Source: Bacteroidota bacterium (GTDB taxonomy: Bacteria > Bacteroidota > Kryptoniia > Kryptoniales > JAKASW01). Taken from it: a stretch of 7,851 nucleotides of DNA. Positions 6,782-7,851 of the stretch are shown here, piece after piece. Position 1 is the first letter of the stretch, and each line of letters opens with the position of its first letter. Under the pieces are notes generated by a model, which was not told where the DNA came from, did not search any database, and worked only from the letters and a program-made list of their open reading frames with translations. The position numbers and the translations under genes are program-made. The stretch covers positions 1-7,851 of the forward strand of contig JAJYGB010000228.1 in the NCBI GenBank assembly GCA_021785235.1, in the 5' to 3' direction.

Positions 6782-7314
6782 TAAAAGATATCCTGCAGGC
6801 TCTGTCGATAGTGGCTATACCTCTTATCATAGCGGCGTTTGTGGCTTATGCCGCCAGGAAGAAGGTTCCAGTCTACGAATCGTTTGTTGCGGGCGCAAAA
6901 GGCGGCTTTGAGGTGGCAGTCAAGATTATACCTTATCTGGTGGCTATGCTGGTCGCGATAGGAATATTCAGGGCAAGCGGAGCGATGGAGATACTTGTGA
7001 AACTTCTCTCCCCAATCGCAAACCTGATTGGGATGCCGCCGCAAGTTGTCCCGATGGCCCTGCTCCGTCCTCTTACGGGGAGCGGCTCACTTGGCCTCAT
7101 GGCAGATATTATGAAGAAATATGGACCCGATTCGTTCATTGGAATACTTGTCTCAACGATGTATGGAAGCAGCGAAACGACTTTCTATGTTCTTGCCGTC
7201 TACTTCGGTTCGGTGAACATTTACAGGACACGACACGCAGTGGCGGCCGGTTTGATCGCGGATGCCGTCGGGATGCTGGGGGCTCTGATGATCTGCCGAA
7301 TTCTTTTCGGTTAA
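6778..7314 (+). CDS. spmB: SpmB-like membrane protein, nucleoside-recognition (Gate) domain
   Basis: This is a 178-residue integral membrane protein, the same length as I recall for B. subtilis SpmB. Hydrophobic segments lie at about 7-26, 49-65, 120-142 and 153-176. Family signatures are RPLTGSGSLG (97-106) and GSSETTFYVLAVYFG (130-144), both intact. SpmA and SpmB each carry half of a Gate-type arrangement and are thought to act together in the inner membrane; the substrate, if any, is unknown. Nothing else in the window points to sporulation, so the spore-maturation name should be read as a family label. It starts with TTG in a four-base overlap with spmA and ends 15 bp before the next gene, so the three genes probably share one transcript. 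Confidence 0.92.
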   Translation: MIKDILQALSIVAIPLIIAAFVAYAARKKVPVYESFVAGAKGGFEVAVKIIPYLVAMLVAIGIFRASGAMEILVKLLSPIANLIGMPPQVVPMALLRPLTGSGSLGLMADIMKKYGPDSFIGILVSTMYGSSETTFYVLAVYFGSVNIYRTRHAVAAGLIADAVGMLGALMICRILFG

Positions 7315-7329
7315 TTAATGAGGATACAA

Positions 7330-7851
7330 ATGAAGGCAACGATTACTATAATTGCAATAACTCTTATTTCAGTCTCCGCACTGTTCGCTCAGAATTATCC
7401 AACGCCGCTGCTGGCACCGGGTGAGAGCCAGGTGGCTGGCGGGCTCGGAATTTCCTGGATTAACGAAAACGGCCAGACGGTACCTTACTACATGATTGGC
7501 GTCATGCCTGACCTACAATTCGGAAAACTCGGCATTGGTCTCGACCTTACCATGCGCATCTCGACTAACACAGGCAAAATAAGGAAGGCCGACTGGTCGG
7601 GCGGCGCGTACAGGAAGATCATAAGGTACATAAGCTGGGGACAGAAACACGACCCCGTCTTTGCGAAAGTTGGGCAAATGGACATGGCAACTCTCGGACA
7701 TGGATTCATAGTGTACGACTACAACAACAGTCCGAGCTATGACAATAGGACCATTGGGGCTGAACTCGATCTAGACTTCAACAAATTCGGCTTTGAAACG
7801 ATGTATGGCAACTTCAATCAGCCCGGAGTCATCGGAGGAAGATTCTACGTG
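7330..7851 (+). CDS. Secreted, probably outer-membrane beta-barrel protein (3' end outside window)
   Basis: The frame is open from the ATG at 7330 to the last base (174 codons) and has no stop in the window. It begins with a typical signal peptide: K2, a hydrophobic core at about 4-18, and the cleavage site ALFA|QNYP after residue 20. The mature part is rich in Gly, Tyr, Asn and aromatic residues, with alternating strand-like segments such as KLGIGLDLTMRI (66-77), AELDLDF (144-150) and FGFETMYGNF (153-162), as in outer-membrane beta barrels or porin-like proteins. A VGQMDMATLGHGF segment (114-126) looks like a conserved family feature, but I cannot name the family. AGGA at 7321-7324 supports the start at 7330; an in-frame ATG at 7318 has no RBS. 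It lies 15 bp after spmB, so it is probably co-transcribed. Confidence 0.8.
   Translation, partial: MKATITIIAITLISVSALFAQNYPTPLLAPGESQVAGGLGISWINENGQTVPYYMIGVMPDLQFGKLGIGLDLTMRISTNTGKIRKADWSGGAYRKIIRYISWGQKHDPVFAKVGQMDMATLGHGFIVYDYNNSPSYDNRTIGAELDLDFNKFGFETMYGNFNQPGVIGGRFYV

Noticed and set aside
5825..7314. Evidence of a sporulating organism from the SpmA/SpmB names
   Set aside because: Homologues occur widely in bacteria that do not form spores, and the adjacent outer-membrane-type protein argues for a Gram-negative cell.

Overview
The window reads as an ordinary bacterial chromosome segment with every supported gene on the + strand, in two blocks separated by about 400 bases of non-coding DNA. 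Shine-Dalgarno-like sequences precede nearly all starts. The second block encodes a secreted beta-rich protein, which implies an outer membrane. Together with the style of the leucine proteins this suggests a Gram-negative of the Bacteroidota/Ignavibacteriota neighbourhood. That placement is from memory of protein families and is tentative.

Block 1 (1-5421) is a branched-chain amino acid operon: the 3' end of cimA (citramalate synthase), a 76-residue ferritin-like helical protein, leuA, leuC, leuD and leuB. CimA and LeuA each condense acetyl-CoA with a 2-oxoacid (pyruvate, or 2-oxoisovalerate). The LeuCD isomerase and LeuB dehydrogenase can then process both products, giving 2-oxobutyrate for isoleucine or 2-oxoisocaproate for leucine. 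The genes are packed tightly (ATGA overlap, 19-bp gap, 8-bp overlap) except for gaps of 77 and 66 bp around leuC. A long hairpin at 5431-5480 probably ends the transcript.

The interval 5422-5824 holds that hairpin, a separate 11-of-12-bp dyad at 5620-5650, and a short 41-codon frame whose stop overlaps the next start (TAATG). No convincing promoter was found.

Block 2 (5825-7851, running off the end) is a second apparent operon: spmA (with an unusual soluble insertion of about 110 residues), spmB (TTG start, TTGA overlap) and the start of a gene for a signal-peptide-bearing, probably outer-membrane beta-barrel protein. SpmA/SpmB are named for spore maturation in Bacillus, but their role in non-spore-formers is not established. 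The pairing with an outer-membrane-type protein is the most open question here.

No RNA genes, mobile elements, CRISPR arrays or origins were seen. Most of the window is well-understood metabolism. The less explained items are the SpmA insertion and its downstream partner, the ferritin-like protein inside the leucine operon, and the intergenic dyad.
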